DNA of 64,000 nt. Source: Bacillota bacterium. GTDB lineage: Bacteria; Bacillota; UBA4882; UBA10575. The notes under the pieces are model-generated. The model saw only the letters and a list, made by a program, of their open reading frames with translations. It was not told the origin of the DNA and ran no database searches. Location: contig JAAYIC010000014.1 of the NCBI GenBank assembly GCA_012735195.1, positions 62,001 to 126,000 of the forward strand, read 5' to 3'. The translations under genes were made by a program, and so were the position numbers. Shown piece after piece: positions 46,227 through 55,004 of the stretch; positions within the stretch are counted from its first letter, which is position 1; each line of letters starts with the position of its first letter.

Positions 46227-46538
46227 ATGAATCTTCTCTTAGCTTCAGCAGCAGTAGCACAAGCCGAACCGGCGGGCGGTGCCGGTTTAAGGGCGTTCTT
46301 GCCGATGATCATCGTTTTTGTTGTTTTTTGGGCAATCTTAATCCTGCCCCAGCGTAAACAGCAAAAAAAGCGGGAGGCGATGCTGAACGCCTTAAAGAAG
46401 GGGGATAAAGTCATTACCATTGGCGGGATTTGCGGGGAGATAACCCAGATTATGGATAATAAAATCCTCCTGCGGGTGAACGACAAGGTTGAGCTTAAGA
46501 TGTTACGGAGTGCCGTTTCCAGGGTGGAAGGGGAATAG
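46227..46538 (+). CDS. yajC: Preprotein translocase subunit YajC
   Basis: YajC is a small accessory protein of SecDF-SecYEG. The 103-residue product has one N-terminal helix (about 20-42, FLPMIIVFVVFWAILILP), QRKQQKKREAMLNALKKGDKVITIGGICGEI and a short beta domain. ATG at 46227 follows GGAGGTTGG; the longer frame start at 46182 is rejected. It follows queA and tgt as in many bacteria, but secDF is 25 kb away instead of next to it. Confidence 0.93.
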   Translation: MNLLLASAAVAQAEPAGGAGLRAFLPMIIVFVVFWAILILPQRKQQKKREAMLNALKKGDKVITIGGICGEITQIMDNKILLRVNDKVELKMLRSAVSRVEGE

Positions 46539-46541
46539 GTT

Positions 46542-48053
46542 TTGCCGCCGGAAATGAAATATATCAGCACCAGGGGCGGCAGTGAACCCGTTGCTTCCGC
46601 TGTGGCGATCAAGACGGGGCTGGCGCCGGACGGCGGTCTTTTTGTCCCCGGATCCTTACCGGAAATTGGCCTAATAGAGGCTGCTGCCGCTGCCACCCAG
46701 GGTTACCGGGAACTGGCCGGAGAGATTCTCAGTTCTTTCCTTTCCGATTATTCCGGCGCGGAACTGCGGGTTGTGATTGAAAAGGCTTACGGCGGCAATT
46801 TCGACACCCCGGAAATCGCTCCCGTTCATTTGACCGGGGAGAAAATGGGCTTTCTGGAACTTTGGCATGGTCCAACCTGTGCCTTTAAAGACCTGGCCCT
46901 GCAGGCCTTACCCCATCTATTGAAAGCCGCGGTGACCAAGACCGGCGACCGGTCGGAGATCGTTATTTTGGTGGCCACCTCCGGGGATACCGGCAAGGCG
47001 GCCCTGGAGGGGTTCCGGGATCTCCCCGGCACGCGGGTGATTGTTTTCTTCCCGGACCAGGGTGTCAGTGAAATTCAGGAGCGACAGATGACCACCCAGG
47101 AAGGGGAGAATACATCTGTTGTCGCTGTTGAAGGCGATTTTGACAAGGCCCAGGCCGGGGTGAAGAGGCTCTTTGCCGACAAGGAACTAAAAACCGCCAT
47201 GCACCGGCAGGGTATGGCTTTTTCCTCAGCCAACTCGATTAACTGGGGACGGCTTGTTCCACAGATTATTTATTATTTCTGGGCCTGGTTTAAAGGGAAA
47301 GAAAATGGGCTTTTCCCCGCGGACGAAGGGTTTAATATAGTGGTCCCCACCGGGAATTTCGGCAATATCCTGGCGGCTTACTATGGTAAAAGAATGGGCC
47401 TGCCTGTCCACCGGCTGGTCTGCGCTTCGAACAAAAACAATGTCTTGGCGGATTTTATCAATACCGGTTTTTACGACCGGCGCCGGCAATTGTACAGGAC
47501 CATCTCTCCTTCCATGGATATTCTGGTCTCCAGTAACCTGGAACGGCTCTTGTTTGAACTGGTGGACCGGGATCCGGCGGCGGTAAGCGGTTTCATGGGC
47601 CGGCTGCAGGAAGAAGGCTGTTACCAACTGGGAGGACAAGCACATACCCGGTTGCAGGAGGATTTTTGGGGCGGTTTTGCCAATGAAGAGGAGACCATGG
47701 CCACGATTGGCGATGTCTACCGGGAATACGGGTATTTGATTGACCCGCATACAGCGGTCGGGGTGAAAGTCTGCCGGGACTACCGGCGAGAAACCGGTGA
47801 CCACCGGCCGGCGATCATTGCCGCCACCGCCAGCCCCTTTAAATTCACCAGGAGCGTCGTCCAGGCGGTCATGGGTGAAGAGAGTTGCCGGGGCAAGGAC
47901 GATTTTGCCCTTTTGGAGGTTTTGTCCGAGTTTACGGGGGAGGAGATCCCGGCTGCGCTCCGGGGTTTACAGGAGAGACCGGTCCGGCATCGCCTGAAGA
48001 CGCCCCCGGAAGGGATGAAAGAAGTAACACGGCAGATTTTGGGTTTGAATTGA
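46542..48053 (+). CDS. thrC: Threonine synthase
   Basis: ThrC converts O-phosphohomoserine to threonine with pyridoxal phosphate. The 503-residue protein belongs to the longer class. It has the MKYISTRGG opening, the PLP Lys in GPTCAFKDLALQAL near 105, VATSGDTGKAALEGF near 150, SSANSINWGRLVPQIIYYF near 230 and the glycine loop VVPTGNFGNILAAYYG near 270. TTG at 46542 or ATG at 46554 could start it; the ATG gives the usual N-terminus. The gene follows yajC by three bases but is not functionally tied to it. Confidence 0.95.
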   Translation: MPPEMKYISTRGGSEPVASAVAIKTGLAPDGGLFVPGSLPEIGLIEAAAAATQGYRELAGEILSSFLSDYSGAELRVVIEKAYGGNFDTPEIAPVHLTGEKMGFLELWHGPTCAFKDLALQALPHLLKAAVTKTGDRSEIVILVATSGDTGKAALEGFRDLPGTRVIVFFPDQGVSEIQERQMTTQEGENTSVVAVEGDFDKAQAGVKRLFADKELKTAMHRQGMAFSSANSINWGRLVPQIIYYFWAWFKGKENGLFPADEGFNIVVPTGNFGNILAAYYGKRMGLPVHRLVCASNKNNVLADFINTGFYDRRRQLYRTISPSMDILVSSNLERLLFELVDRDPAAVSGFMGRLQEEGCYQLGGQAHTRLQEDFWGGFANEEETMATIGDVYREYGYLIDPHTAVGVKVCRDYRRETGDHRPAIIAATASPFKFTRSVVQAVMGEESCRGKDDFALLEVLSEFTGEEIPAALRGLQERPVRHRLKTPPEGMKEVTRQILGLN

Positions 48054-48075
48054 CATCACAGCAGGCGAAAAAGCG

Positions 48076-48122
48076 GTGAGAGGTGAGGAACGCGCGTGCG
48101 TTCTTCTCACCTCTCACTTTTA
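48076..48122 (+). terminator. Long-stem terminator after thrC
   Basis: GTGAGAGGTGAG pairs with CTCACCTCTCAC, continuing into AACGC/GCGTT with small mismatches and a GCGT tip, followed by TTTTAA. The tip holds an alternating CGCGCGTGCG tract. The stem is strong; the T run is short. Confidence 0.6.
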
Positions 48123-48154
48123 ATCCCGCCTGTGAATCCGCTTTTCCCGCGCCG

Positions 48155-48325
48155 CTAGTTTCCGGCCCGGGCTTCGGTGCGGAAAATAAGGTCGATCGCA
48201 CCAAGGATGATATGGGCTACGCCAAATCCCAGAACAAACCAGGCCCAATTCATCGGAAGAAAACTATAACCAATCGCCGATACCAGAGCGCCCAAAGCGA
48301 TTACGATCCAATCGGCCGTTCTCAC
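48155..48325 (-). CDS. Small membrane protein with two helices (56 aa)
   Basis: GTG at 48325 lies behind AGGAGGTGG and opens a short protein with two hydrophobic helices (about 5-22 and 27-47) joined by a tight turn with SFLPMNWAW, then IDLIFRTEARAGN. Both ends probably face the cytoplasm. It lacks any named domain. It stands convergent with thrC across a terminator-like stem and is probably monocistronic. Confidence 0.65.
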   Translation of the reverse strand: MRTADWIVIALGALVSAIGYSFLPMNWAWFVLGFGVAHIILGAIDLIFRTEARAGN

Positions 48326-48517
48326 CCTTTCCCACCTCCTCACAGATGGCGTGTTAATATGGGATATGCACAGACACGCCATACTCCCGGACTCTTTACG
48401 CCCTCAGGCGGTTACCCTTCTTTTTATATTCTTGACCGTAAGACGGAAAATTAACGGAGTGCAGGCGCGGAAAAGAATGGGAAATCTTTCCGGTTGACTG
48501 CGGAGGCGGCGGACATT

Positions 48518-49576
48518 TTACCGGCTGTTTTCTCCCGGCTTTTCCAGGTAAACCGGTTCGCTCCAGAGGCTCTCATTTCCTCCCCGGTCAAAGCTGCTGA
48601 CGGCGTACCCGACCCGGCCATTATAGTAGTTGCCGGAAGGCACGGTATCGGTGTAGACGAGGGTGTCCGGACCCACTTCAGCCAGGTGAATAAAGCGCCC
48701 CTCGGCATTGGTGCGGTAGAGACGGTAACCACCCAGGTCCGATATGTTGACTGCCGCCCAGGAAAGGTGGAGGGTAACGGAACCGCTCCCGCCAGGTTCC
48801 TCCGGGCTCAGGGTTAATTGGCCGGGTCTTTCCGGAGGAAAATCGATGATCCCGCCTATAGTCAACTCTTCGCACGGACCGACGGTCAGATTTTCGGTTC
48901 TGCCCGGGAGAATGTGTACTGTATAGTAGGGGCTTTCGTAGATCCCGTTGGTGATCTGCGGCACAACCACCCGTACTTGAAAGGTGCCCGCCGGCAACTT
49001 AACTAAACCTTTTAGGTAATCACCCCCCCGGATGAGGGGAAAAGAGGTCGACTGGTTGCTCTTTGGGTCCAGGTAGGCATAGAGTTTTCCTTCGGTGATC
49101 TCTGTGCCGAATCCGGGGAGCGCAGAAGCGTCAAAGGTAAAATCCAAAAAGCCCGGCGCCGCCGTTAGATATAATTCTGTGGTGTTGCTGCTCCCCGGTT
49201 CGATGGTCACCTCGCGGCTGCAGTGGAGGACTACGAACCCCTCTTCATCATAGGCTTCTGCGGTTACCTGCCATTTCCCCGGGTAAAGGGAGGAAAAACG
49301 GGCTTCCATTGGTTGGCCGGAAAGATAGCGGACTTCCCCGGTCCGGGTGAGCTTGCCTTTGCCGTGACTCAGGCGGATCAGGATTTTTTCGATGCCGGCG
49401 GTTGCCATCGCACCAGTGGTTGCCGTTTGTACCGAGGCGGCCTCCTCCGCCAGCACCAGGCGGATTTTTAGTTCGCCGTAGTCCTTCCCCGGATAATAGG
49501 GTTTCTGTAAACAACCGGTAGTGAGCAAAGGAAAAAGGAGGAAAAACAGAAAGAAAGTTTTTAATAATTTTTCCAT
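48518..49576 (-). CDS. Predicted lipoprotein with C-terminal fibronectin type III-like domain
   Basis: ATG at 49576 has AAAGGTGG upstream and begins a lipoprotein signal with lipobox LTTGC near residue 21. The mature 330 residues form mostly beta sheet: two sandwich-like domains (about 30-140 and 145-250, with PGKWQVTAEAYD and PAGTFQVRVVVPQ repeats) and a fibronectin-III-like domain (about 262-345) with LHLSWAAVNISDLGGYRLYR and GYAVSSFDRGGNES. Such proteins bind or present partners at the cell surface. No enzyme signature was seen. It is divergent from the polysaccharide export gene, from which it is separated by 263 bases. Confidence 0.75.
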   Translation of the reverse strand: MEKLLKTFFLFFLLFPLLTTGCLQKPYYPGKDYGELKIRLVLAEEAASVQTATTGAMATAGIEKILIRLSHGKGKLTRTGEVRYLSGQPMEARFSSLYPGKWQVTAEAYDEEGFVVLHCSREVTIEPGSSNTTELYLTAAPGFLDFTFDASALPGFGTEITEGKLYAYLDPKSNQSTSFPLIRGGDYLKGLVKLPAGTFQVRVVVPQITNGIYESPYYTVHILPGRTENLTVGPCEELTIGGIIDFPPERPGQLTLSPEEPGGSGSVTLHLSWAAVNISDLGGYRLYRTNAEGRFIHLAEVGPDTLVYTDTVPSGNYYNGRVGYAVSSFDRGGNESLWSEPVYLEKPGENSR

Positions 49577-49839
49577 TCTTACCACCTTTTTACTTTTTGT
49601 ATTTTAATTGGCCACCGGGACCAAAAATCCTCCTGAAAATTTTGCAATTTAGTAATTTTATCCTTTAAAGCGCGGGGAAGGAATCAACGGAAAAATGGAG
49701 AAATCAAAAGGGGAGTCGAGAGCCGGATGCGGAGAATAGAAGAGCGCGCGTGGCATAATTCCTAACCAGCACCCGCCTATGGGATGGTGGCCGTGAAGAG
49801 AAGCAGAAGCACGCATGCGCGAAACTGGAGGGCTGAGTT

Positions 49840-50502
49840 ATGAGACTGACAGGTAAGGTTAAGATTATTCTTCTTATGCTCTTAGCGGTCGTAATAACCG
49901 GCGATATTTTTGGGGTTTTCCGGTTACACGCTGAAGAAGCCGCCGGTTATCACCTGGGACCGGAAGATGTTATCTCTGTTGAGGTATGGGGCCATCCAGA
50001 CCTTCAACTCCGTGAAGCCACTGTCTTGCCGGACGGAAGTATTTTTGTGCCGCTGGTCGGGAAGGTGGATGTTGCCGGGAAAACTGTGGAAGAGGTCACC
50101 AGGATGCTGGAGGCGGACTTCTCCCAACTGCTGGTTGACCCCAGGGTCATAGTGACGGTGGTTAAGCCCAAGACGATCCGGGTGACAGTTACCGGGCAGG
50201 TTAACAGGCCGGGGGTTTATGACTTGAAACCAGGGAGCGGTGTCGGTGAGGCTATAGCCATGGCGGGTGGCCCAACCCAACGGGCGGAACTGGGAAAGGT
50301 CCTTGTCTCTTCGCGGGAAACCGGGGAAGAAATTAAGGTAAAAGTGGGACGGAGATATCATTTTTCCAACGAACCCGGGAGCGATCTGGAATTGGCCGAC
50401 GGGGACCGGGTCTTTGTTCCCGAGACCTGGGTGCCGGATTCCGAAAAGGTCTACCGTTACCTTACAATCTTATCGCTCCTCATTGGGTTTGCAAATCTAT
50501 AA
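49840..50502 (+). CDS. Wza-type polysaccharide export protein (PES and SLBB domains)
   Basis: The 220-residue protein has a signal/anchor helix (about 8-30), a Poly_export domain (about 36-115, YHLGPEDVISVEVWGHPDL and GSIFVPLVGKVDVAGKTVEEV), an SLBB domain (about 118-170, RVTVTGQVNRPGVYDL) and a C-terminal hydrophobic helix (about 203-220). This is the core of the Wza family that forms the outer-membrane outlet for polysaccharide, without the lipobox of Wza. ATG at 49840 follows GGAGGGCTGAG. A monoderm cell has little use for such a protein, so it supports an outer membrane. No Wzc or glycosyltransferase gene is adjacent. Confidence 0.85.
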   Translation: MRLTGKVKIILLMLLAVVITGDIFGVFRLHAEEAAGYHLGPEDVISVEVWGHPDLQLREATVLPDGSIFVPLVGKVDVAGKTVEEVTRMLEADFSQLLVDPRVIVTVVKPKTIRVTVTGQVNRPGVYDLKPGSGVGEAIAMAGGPTQRAELGKVLVSSRETGEEIKVKVGRRYHFSNEPGSDLELADGDRVFVPETWVPDSEKVYRYLTILSLLIGFANL

Positions 50503-50752
50503 TTGGAGGCACAGCGTGTTTGTGTGGCCTACACACAGCATCGACCGGTACCAGTTCTAGCGTTGGCAAGACGTAGCACTTATGCGCGCAACGCACACGG
50601 AGGAAAGATATACGGAATTTGTTGGTGGAACGCACACACGCACACCGGAGTATAGTCACATTCCTTCACACCATCAAAGCGACCGCACACAACGCGCATA
50701 CGCGCCCGCGCATACGCGCGCCCGCGTATGCGCGAGTAATCAATGAAAGCAA
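50503..50752. repeat. Gene-free stretch dominated by alternating purine-pyrimidine tracts
   Basis: No gene is seen in the 250 bases. CA/CG-rich alternating tracts occur at 50581-50590 (TATGCGCGCA), 50631-50644 and 50691-50734. In the last, CGCGCATACGCG occurs twice directly (50693-50704, 50707-50718) and once inverted (50723-50734), so the second and third copies form a 12-bp stem with a 4-base loop. Confidence 0.6.
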
Positions 50753-50790
50753 AAAAGACGGCCGGAAGAAAAACCGGCTGTCTTTTGTCT
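50753..50790. terminator. Bidirectional terminator between export and porin-like genes
   Basis: AAAAGACgGCCGG pairs with CCGGCtGTCTTTT around eight bases, with A and T runs on opposite sides, so it can end both convergent transcripts. Confidence 0.8.
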
Positions 50791-50813
50791 TTTCTATTTT
50801 ATTTGCCCGCCGG

Positions 50814-52037
50814 TTAAAACAGGGCTGTCAGCCGGCAGATAAAAAAGCCATAGTTGCCGGCGCCCGGGGGCTGGTAATCATACCCTGCCTCCAGGCTGAT
50901 GGAGGAAGAGAAGGTCTTTTGGATCCGTCCGCTGAAAGAGAGGCGCCCGGAAGAGTTCTCCTCCGCCCGGCAAGGGTATGAAAGTCCTGCTTTGAGCAGG
51001 AGATTCCAACCGTTCTGGAGCTTTCTGAGATATTCCCCGGCCACGCCATAGGTGTTGGGAGCAAAATTTATGGCATTCCCGTTGGTCGCCACATGGGCAA
51101 GACGGGATGAAAAGGGGGAAAATCCTTCCTCAAACCTCCCGGCCTGGAGGGTAAGGGAGGAAAGGGAAAAATCCCTTTTCCATGCCAACAGGCTGCCGAA
51201 GGCGCCGCTCGCCTCCGGATAACGTTTTTGGTCCGGGCGGTACCAGGCCAGTTCGCCCTGGAGGATTCCCCCGGCCACTTCCGTCAGGAGGTCAATAGCC
51301 ACGGCGCTGTTGGCAAAGGGGACTACAGTTATACCCGCCATATAGCCTGGTTGGGGAAAGGCTAGACGCAAGGCCAGTTCTTCACCGGCGAGCCGGGAAT
51401 AGTAACCGCCAAGGTAATAATTTTGCGTTCCGGTCTGTACCACCAGGCCTTCTACCGGGTAGGAAGAGCGGTCGGCGATTAGGCCCAGGGGATCAAGGGA
51501 GAAATTGAGCCGGCCCAGATCAGCCAGGAGATTGGACGAACGGTACCTGAGGATCGTCTCATTCAAAAAGAGGGAAAAACCACTCAACTGCTGTGAACCA
51601 TAGAAATCCTGCCCGGCAAAGGAGAGCGAGAGGTCGAAGTGGCGATCCAAACGGGCGTTGAGAAAGATCTGAAGCTCCTGCCAGAGGGCGCTGCTGCCTT
51701 CTAAAGACGGGAATTCGCCGGGTGCTTCGGGATCAAAGACCCCGTCGTAGGTGAAATAATCAGTGGAAAAGGTGATTTTCCCGCCGAGGTGAAGGTGTCC
51801 CCACCGGCTCTCCAGGCTGGAAAGGCGGTTGAGGATTTGGCCGGTCGTATTGGCGGCAAAAGCCGGAGAGGCCAAAAACAGGAAAGCGCTGAGGAACAGG
51901 CCGCAGATACCGCTGGCGCATACGGTGCGGGTATACCTGGCGCGGATCCGCGGTGTATGGCTGTGTCTTGCGGATCTGAGAATACCGGGATGATTGGTCG
52001 TCCGGATTTTGCTGCGACAAGAATGCGAATCCATCAT
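50814..52037 (-). CDS. Porin-like outer membrane protein
   Basis: The 407-residue product has a long basic n-region then a signal helix (about 43-62, cleaved near SPAFA). A short heptad stretch (NTTGQILNRLSSLESRW) leads into about 320 residues of alternating amphipathic strands rich in Gly, Tyr and Phe, ending FFICRLTALF with a C-terminal Phe as in Omp85-assembled barrels. The coiled-coil-then-barrel order resembles OmpM porins of diderm Firmicutes but lacks the SLH domain. ATG at 52037 has GGAGGAG. The first 45 residues (HTPRIRARYTRT) derive partly from an alternating tract; a later start would give a normal signal peptide. Porin function is inference. Confidence 0.75.
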   Translation of the reverse strand: MMDSHSCRSKIRTTNHPGILRSARHSHTPRIRARYTRTVCASGICGLFLSAFLFLASPAFAANTTGQILNRLSSLESRWGHLHLGGKITFSTDYFTYDGVFDPEAPGEFPSLEGSSALWQELQIFLNARLDRHFDLSLSFAGQDFYGSQQLSGFSLFLNETILRYRSSNLLADLGRLNFSLDPLGLIADRSSYPVEGLVVQTGTQNYYLGGYYSRLAGEELALRLAFPQPGYMAGITVVPFANSAVAIDLLTEVAGGILQGELAWYRPDQKRYPEASGAFGSLLAWKRDFSLSSLTLQAGRFEEGFSPFSSRLAHVATNGNAINFAPNTYGVAGEYLRKLQNGWNLLLKAGLSYPCRAEENSSGRLSFSGRIQKTFSSSISLEAGYDYQPPGAGNYGFFICRLTALF

Positions 52038-52150
52038 GATTACTCCTCCGATCTTGGTTTTGATTTGGTGCTGTGTCCAGTACTGTATTTAGCTAAAAAT
52101 TCTCCGGCTATAGAAAAATACCTGCTCAAGCTGGGAAAGGAATTAATGGC

Positions 52151-52179
52151 AAGAAAAAGGGACGGTTAAGACCGTCCCT
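52151..52179 (-). terminator. Terminator overlapping the SASP stop codon
   Basis: On the minus strand AGGGACGGT pairs with ACCGTCCCT and is followed by five T. The TAA stop of the SASP gene lies at the top of this hairpin. Confidence 0.8.
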
Positions 52180-52372
52180 GGGGTGGCTGGTTATTGCTCA
52201 TCATCTCTTCGGCCTTTTGGATTAAGCCCCGGACAATGAGCCCGGCCTCACGGGTGGTGATATTGCCGTAATCATAACCTCCCTTGTCCCGCCGAATCCG
52301 GTGGGCAAACCCGAGTTCCCGGGCGATTTCGTATTTGACCTCGTCCGAGACTATACTCCGGCGGCGCGCCAT
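52166..52372 (-). CDS. Alpha/beta-type small acid-soluble spore protein
   Basis: SASPs coat spore DNA and are cut by the GPR protease at germination. The 68-residue product has the family signs KYEIARELGF (around the protease site) and NITTREAGLIVRGLIQKAEEMM in the C-terminal half. ATG at 52372 has GGAGGTGA at ideal distance; the longer open frame upstream is not translated. The N-terminus is basic (MARRRS). It is diverged from the classic forms (GLIVR instead of GSVGG), as in the SspF-like branch. Sporulation-specific expression is inferred. Confidence 0.82.
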   Translation of the reverse strand: MARRRSIVSDEVKYEIARELGFAHRIRRDKGGYDYGNITTREAGLIVRGLIQKAEEMMSNNQPPQGRS

Positions 52373-52577
52373 AACCTCACCTCCCCTCCTTATTTTTTTC
52401 AGCCCGGGGAAGAAAAAAACAGCCAAACCCCGGTCAACAGGGGAAGCATAGCTAAAACCGCCGGTTTTCACTGGCGCGCGCAAAAATCGTGAATAGAGCC
52501 GGCAAGATGTAGGAGAATAATAACGGTTTCGTGGATATTATGCCACTGATCCGCAGAGCTTTTTGAAAGGAGAGGAT

Positions 52578-52790
52578 ATGATGGAAAAAACCCCGTCTTC
52601 TGTCGAGATCCCCGCCGCTGCCGATAATGCCGAAGAGAGCATCAAGTGCCCGCGTTGCGGGGCGATGTTCGGGGTGGCAGCCACATCCGGCCCGCAAAAA
52701 AACGGGGCCTTGGTCAAGTGCCCCGTCTGTCAGCACCAAATCGATCCGGCAAAAGCGGAAAAACTCGGCGCTTCCAATGAAGGTTATTAG
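52578..52790 (+). CDS. Small zinc-ribbon protein (70 aa)
   Basis: ATG at 52578 follows AAAGGAGAGG. The product has two CPxC knuckles, CPRC near 24 and CPVC near 48, spaced as in a treble-clef or rubredoxin-like zinc ribbon, with hydrophilic ends. No enzymatic domain is attached, so it is probably a small metal-binding or nucleic-acid-binding protein. It lies between the SASP (divergent) and aconitase (convergent). The family is not recognised. Confidence 0.72.
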   Translation: MMEKTPSSVEIPAAADNAEESIKCPRCGAMFGVAATSGPQKNGALVKCPVCQHQIDPAKAEKLGASNEGY

Positions 52791-52828
52791 TATTCAATTA
52801 GTTGGCCGCATGCCGGTGGCGTACGCGG

Positions 52829-54760
52829 CTACTCACCTTCCGCCTGTTTCTTCGTGAGATTCAGCAGGCCGCCGGTGCGCAAAATCTCTTTTTCCCTTTC
52901 TCCCAGGGGGAGCAAGACCCGGAAGCTCCGGTTGCGGGTTTGATTTTCCACCAGGAGTTCCCCGCTGTTGATCCCTTCTTCCGGGTTGGCCAGGTATAAA
53001 GTATCGCCTGGAGAGATCCCTTCATAATCAGCGGGATCGCTGAAGACCAGAGGTAAAATTCCGCAGTTGATCAAGTTGGACCGGTGAATCCGGGCAAAAG
53101 AACGGGCAAATACGGCGGTGACGCCAAGGCTCATTGGGGCCAAGGCCGCATGTTCCCTGCTGGAACCCTGGCCGTAGTTCTCACCGGCGACAATGAAACC
53201 GCCCCCCTTTTCCCTGGCCCGGGCCGGGAACTCCGGATCAATACCGGAAAAAACATACTCGGCAATGGCCGGGATATTGGAACGCAGAGGCAGGATCTTG
53301 GCGCCTGCCGGCATGATGTGGTCGGTGGTGATATTATCACCGACCTTAATCAATACGGAACCGGCGAGGGTCTTCGCCAGCGGACCCCGCCGCGGTAAAG
53401 GTTTAATATTAGGCCCGCGTCTAATAGTCACGGTTGCCGGATCAGTTGCTGGCGGGATAATCATACTGTCGTCGATGATGAATTCGTCAGCGAGCGGAAC
53501 CTCCGGGTATTCGCCAAGAGTCCTGGGGTCGGTAAGCTTCCCGGTGAGGGCGGAGGCGGCGGCCACTTCCGGGCTGGCCAGGTAGATCCGGGCGTCTTTG
53601 GTCCCGCTGCGCCCCTCAAAGTTCCGGTTGAAGGTGCGGAGGGAGTTACCGCCGGAACAGGGGGCTTGTCCCATACCAATACATGGCCCGCAGGTGTTTT
53701 CCAGCAAACGGGCACCGGCCGCCAGCAAGTCCGTTAGGGCCCCACTTTTTGCCAGCATCAACAAGACCTGCCGTGAACCGGGGGAAATAACCAGGCTGGT
53801 CTTGGGATGGACGGTCTTTCCCTTCAAAATGGCGGCCACCCGCATGAGATCGGTATAGGATGAATTGGTACAACTGCCGATTGCCACCTGGTCTAAAGGA
53901 ATTGGGCCGGCTTCTGTCACTTTGCGGACGGCGTCGGGTGAATGGGGGCAGGCCACCAGCGGCTCCAAAGCGCCAAGGTCAATGGTGATCGTCTCGCTGT
54001 ACCGGGCATCCGGATCCGGGGCTAACGGCCGCCAGACCCCTTCTCTTTTTTGCGCTTTCAAAAAAAGCTTGGTCTGCTCGTCACTGGGGAAAAGCGAAGT
54101 GGTGGCGCCCAGCTCCGCTCCCATATTGGTAATAGTGGCCCGTTGCGGGACGGTAAGGTTCTTTATGCCCTCGCCGCCATACTCAAAGATCTTTCCCACG
54201 CCCCCTTTAACGGAAAGACGGCGGAGCAGTTCGAGGATGATGTCTTTCGCCGTCACCCAGGGGGGCAATTCGCCGGTGAGGTTTACCCGGACAATCTCGG
54301 GCATGGTAAGGTAAAAGGGCCTGCCGGCCATGGCTACGGCCACATCCAGCCCGCCGGCGCCGAAAGCCAGCATCCCGAGGCCGCCGGCGGTGGGGGTATG
54401 GCTGTCGGAACCCAGCAGTGTGGCGCCGGGAACACCGAACCGTTCCAGATGGACTTGGTGACAGATGCCGTTGCCTGGACGCGAGAAATAAATGCCGTAC
54501 CGGGCGGCAATTGTCTGGAGAAAGAGGTGGTCGTCGGCATTTTCAAAACTGGCTTGGAGGGTATTGTGGTCAACATAGCTGACAGAGAGTTCGGTTTTTA
54601 CCGGGTCCAGTCCCAAGGCTTCAAACTGGAGATAGGCCATGGTCCCGGTGGCATCCTGGGTCAAAGTCTGGTCGATCTTCAAGGCGATTTCGTTTCCCGG
54701 TTCCATCTTCCCGGAAACCAGGTGGTTTTGGATGATTTTCTCTGCTAATGTGAGTCCCAA
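52829..54760 (-). CDS. Aconitate hydratase
   Basis: Aconitase interconverts citrate and isocitrate with a [4Fe-4S] cluster. The 643-residue length is that of the shorter clostridial and mitochondrial-like class. Cluster Cys occur in GSCTNSS near 298 and CGPCIGMG near 363; other marks are GSDSHTPTAGGLG near 118, DNITTDHIMPAG near 475 and GENYGQGSSREHAALAP near 525 in the swivel domain. TTG at 54760 follows AAAAGGAGG by ten bases. Together with the NAD-type isocitrate dehydrogenase at 61.5 kb it supplies the citrate-to-2-oxoglutarate branch. Related homoaconitases cannot be fully excluded. Confidence 0.93.
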   Translation of the reverse strand: MGLTLAEKIIQNHLVSGKMEPGNEIALKIDQTLTQDATGTMAYLQFEALGLDPVKTELSVSYVDHNTLQASFENADDHLFLQTIAARYGIYFSRPGNGICHQVHLERFGVPGATLLGSDSHTPTAGGLGMLAFGAGGLDVAVAMAGRPFYLTMPEIVRVNLTGELPPWVTAKDIILELLRRLSVKGGVGKIFEYGGEGIKNLTVPQRATITNMGAELGATTSLFPSDEQTKLFLKAQKREGVWRPLAPDPDARYSETITIDLGALEPLVACPHSPDAVRKVTEAGPIPLDQVAIGSCTNSSYTDLMRVAAILKGKTVHPKTSLVISPGSRQVLLMLAKSGALTDLLAAGARLLENTCGPCIGMGQAPCSGGNSLRTFNRNFEGRSGTKDARIYLASPEVAAASALTGKLTDPRTLGEYPEVPLADEFIIDDSMIIPPATDPATVTIRRGPNIKPLPRRGPLAKTLAGSVLIKVGDNITTDHIMPAGAKILPLRSNIPAIAEYVFSGIDPEFPARAREKGGGFIVAGENYGQGSSREHAALAPMSLGVTAVFARSFARIHRSNLINCGILPLVFSDPADYEGISPGDTLYLANPEEGINSGELLVENQTRNRSFRVLLPLGEREKEILRTGGLLNLTKKQAEGE

Positions 54761-54853
54761 CGATTTTGAGCCTCCTTTTCGAAAATATGGATTTTTTATT
54801 GAATTTTAGGATAAGATATAAAGATGAAGGAAATCCTCCAAGAATAATGAACT

Positions 54854-54882
54854 AATATAAATAGTCATTCTGTTGGATACAA
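54854..54882 (-). promoter_or_regulatory. Promoter of the aconitase gene
   Basis: On the minus strand TTGTAT is followed after 17 bases by TATATT, about 90 bases upstream of the start codon. The leader is A/T-rich and holds the AAAAGGAGG site. Confidence 0.5.
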
Positions 54883-55004
54883 GAGTCAGTTTAACAAAGA
54901 ACAGGGAGCATGTCAATTAAAAGAGCCCTTTGGATCCTGGATACTTTTCTTTTCGGTTGGCGAATAAGATAGATACCGGCGCCGGGCGGTATCAGAAAGG
55001 ACGG

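Noticed and set aside
52022-52169. Possible plus-strand ORF ending LLKLGKELMARKRDG before the SASP gene
   Set aside because: The C-terminal part looks protein-like, but there is no ribosome site, it overlaps the start of the porin-like gene on the other strand and ends within the SASP terminator.
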